This document shows positions 4,695 through 6,104 of a stretch of 6,104 nt of DNA, one piece after another (the first letter of the stretch is position 1; the number at the start of each line of letters is the position of its first letter). Below the pieces are notes generated by a model, which did no database searches, was not told the origin of the DNA, and worked only from the letters and a program-made list of their open reading frames with translations. Source of the DNA: an uncultured Woeseiaceae bacterium (GTDB lineage Bacteria > Pseudomonadota > Gammaproteobacteria > Woeseiales > Woeseiaceae); NCBI GenBank assembly GCA_947259435.1, contig CAMYMP010000726.1, positions 6,988 to 13,091 of the forward strand, in the 5' to 3' direction. Position numbers and translations under genes: made by a program.

Positions 4695-5623
4695 AGCAGC
4701 AACGCGGCGTCGCGTTGATTACGGCCATTCTGATCATGGCGCTCATCACCACGCTGACATTCAGTCTCGAGTGGGACAATTCGCTGGACTTGCGTCGCAC
4801 CTACGTGTCGATGTATCGCGAGGAAGCAATTCAGGCGGCCATGGGCGCTGAGAGTTGGGTGCGCATCCTGTTGCAGCAGGACGCTGACGACAGCGAAACA
4901 GATCACCTCGGAGAAATATGGGCCAGTGAATTGCCTGTCTTGCCGCTGGGCGCCGAGGGCGACACGATCCAGGGTGAGATCTACGGTCAGATCGAGGACC
5001 TGCAAGGCCGCTTCAACATCAACAACTTGATCGACCAGCAGGGCGAGGTTGACGAGGCATCGCTTGAACAGTTCAGACGACTGCTATTTGCCCTCGGCAT
5101 TGACGTGCGTTTTGCCGGCATTGCGGCCGACTGGATCGATGCGAACCGCGACGCGAGCTTCCCGGATGGTGCGGAAGATTCGATCTACACGGGCATCGTG
5201 CCCCCTTACCGGACGGCGAATCAGATCCTGTCCAGCACGAGTGAGCTGGCCGCGCTCGAGGGCATGGATAAAGCGACGCTGGATACGCTTTTGCCGCACA
5301 TCACGGCCCTGCCCGGGCGCACGGGAATCAATGTCAATACAGCGACAGGCCCGGTACTGCAGTCGCTGGACGAGAATATGACCGCAGCAGCTGTCGAGGG
5401 GCTGCTGTCAGAGCGGCAGGAAGCGGGTTTTGCCGACCTCGGAAATTCCTTTTCTTCGCTGGTCACGCCGGACGTTCTCAATCTGCTCGAGGAAACCAGC
5501 GACTTTTTTCAATTGAAGGTGATCGTGCGTGTTGATACCGTGCGCATCACCTACTTCACTTTATTGGAGCGCGGCCCGCAGGGCGATACCTCACCTATCC
5601 TGCGCAGCCTCGGTACGACCTGA
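4691..5623 (+). CDS. gspK: Type II secretion pseudopilin GspK
   Basis: GspK is the large minor pseudopilin that caps the pseudopilus tip. The protein has 310 residues. The leader MKQQRG is cleaved before VALITAILIMALITTLTF (7-24). Mature position 5 is Thr11 instead of Glu, which is normal for GspK and fits its place at the tip. Family motifs include LPVLPL (81-86), IEDLQGRFNINNL (101-113), DWIDANRDASFPDGAED (147-163) and PPYRTANQ (171-178), the last two belonging to the calcium-binding and SAM-like region, and INVNTA (213-218). The start is GTG 4691, sharing GTGA with the gspJ stop. A 2-base gap separates it from gspL, so the block reads as one transcript. Confidence 0.96.
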   Translation: MKQQRGVALITAILIMALITTLTFSLEWDNSLDLRRTYVSMYREEAIQAAMGAESWVRILLQQDADDSETDHLGEIWASELPVLPLGAEGDTIQGEIYGQIEDLQGRFNINNLIDQQGEVDEASLEQFRRLLFALGIDVRFAGIAADWIDANRDASFPDGAEDSIYTGIVPPYRTANQILSSTSELAALEGMDKATLDTLLPHITALPGRTGINVNTATGPVLQSLDENMTAAAVEGLLSERQEAGFADLGNSFSSLVTPDVLNLLEETSDFFQLKVIVRVDTVRITYFTLLERGPQGDTSPILRSLGTT

Positions 5624-5625
5624 CG

Positions 5626-6104
5626 ATGGCAGAGTATCTGGTCATTCGAATCGATTCAGACCGCGACAAAGCGGCGCACTGGATTGCCGTAGACAGCAAC
5701 GGCACCCGTGTCAGTCCGCCCGTCACAGGACCGCTCAGTCAAGCTTCGAAAGATGTCGCCGAGCGCGCGGTTATTGTGCTCGTGCCGGCCACGACGGTTT
5801 TGACAACAACCGCGGATATCCCGCTCCGAGGCGGGTCGAGACTGCTCGCCGCCCTGCCCTTCGCGCTCGAGGAACACGTCGCGGACGATGTCGAGAACCT
5901 GCACTTCGCTGCCGGCACGCGTCGTGATAATGGCATGATCCCGGTTGCAGTGGTCGCGCACGAGCAAATGCAGGAGTGGCTCGATCGCCTTGAAGAAGCT
6001 GGGATCACCGCAGCGAGACTCGTGCCCGAAAACCACGGTCTTGCACGCATACCCGGAACGCTCAGTCTGCTCGTTGCCGACGACGAAATAATGTTCAATG
6101 ACGG
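5626..6104 (+). CDS. gspL: Type II secretion inner-membrane platform protein GspL, 5' part
   Basis: The frame is open from ATG 5626 to the right edge, giving 159 complete codons of an interrupted gene. GspL links the secretion ATPase GspE on the cytoplasmic side to the pseudopilus assembly platform with GspM. What is visible is part of the cytoplasmic actin-like domain: MAEYLVIRID at the start and the conserved LPFALEEHVADDVENLHFA (77-95), followed by AVVAHEQMQEWLDRLEEAGI (108-127). The membrane helix and periplasmic ferredoxin-like domain would lie beyond the window. It starts two bases after gspK, so it probably depends on coupled translation; no strong ribosome binding site is seen. gspM and perhaps gspN are expected next but cannot be seen. 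Confidence 0.93.
   Translation, partial: MAEYLVIRIDSDRDKAAHWIAVDSNGTRVSPPVTGPLSQASKDVAERAVIVLVPATTVLTTTADIPLRGGSRLLAALPFALEEHVADDVENLHFAAGTRRDNGMIPVAVVAHEQMQEWLDRLEEAGITAARLVPENHGLARIPGTLSLLVADDEIMFND

Noticed and set aside
5529..5927. 132-codon plus-strand frame overlapping gspK end and gspL
   Set aside because: The gspL frame from 5626 shows conserved GspL motifs and stays open to the window edge; this other frame is Arg/Ala-rich with no domain.

Overview
The window looks like chromosomal DNA of a gammaproteobacterium, or a close relative, with moderately high GC. The basis is the fabD-fabG-acpP cluster, the gspG-to-gspL order of a type II secretion system (T2SS), and a rhombosortase-like gene beside it. 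I cannot name a genus from sequence alone. No IS element, phage gene, tRNA, rRNA or CRISPR array is visible. Coding density is high, and no gap longer than 300 bases lacks a gene.

Left half (about 1-2416, all minus strand): reading on the minus strand, the order is rhombosortase-like gene (1973-2416), fabD (1010-1936), fabG (222-977) and acpP (only its first 35 bases, 1-35). fabD and fabG encode complete enzymes with intact catalytic residues. They load malonyl groups onto acyl carrier protein and carry out the first reduction of fatty acid elongation; acpP encodes the carrier itself. A 186-base gap (36-221) between fabG and acpP holds a likely acpP promoter with an inverted repeat in its spacer. 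A perfect TATAAT overlaps the stop codon of the rhombosortase-like gene, so fabD probably has its own promoter.

Centre (about 2417-2600): a 184-base divergent region. It holds a plus-strand extended -10 (TGATATACT) and three inverted repeats, at 2501-2516, 2540-2558 and 2571-2582. This is the likely control region of the secretion operon.

Right half (2601-6104, all plus strand): gspG, gspH, gspI, gspJ, gspK and the 5' part of gspL. Genes I to L are tightly coupled: a 6-base gap between H and I, 4-base overlaps at I/J and J/K, and a 2-base gap between K and L. These encode the major pseudopilin, four minor pseudopilins and the inner-membrane platform protein of a T2SS.

Most interesting point: a rhombosortase-like intramembrane protease lies head-to-head with a T2SS pseudopilin operon. 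Rhombosortases are known to process GlyGly-CTERM proteins exported through T2SS, so the neighbourhood makes functional sense. The gene appears to lack the usual first membrane segment, and its conserved Gly-x-x-Trp-Arg box lies upstream of the only recognisable start codon, so it may be truncated or decaying.
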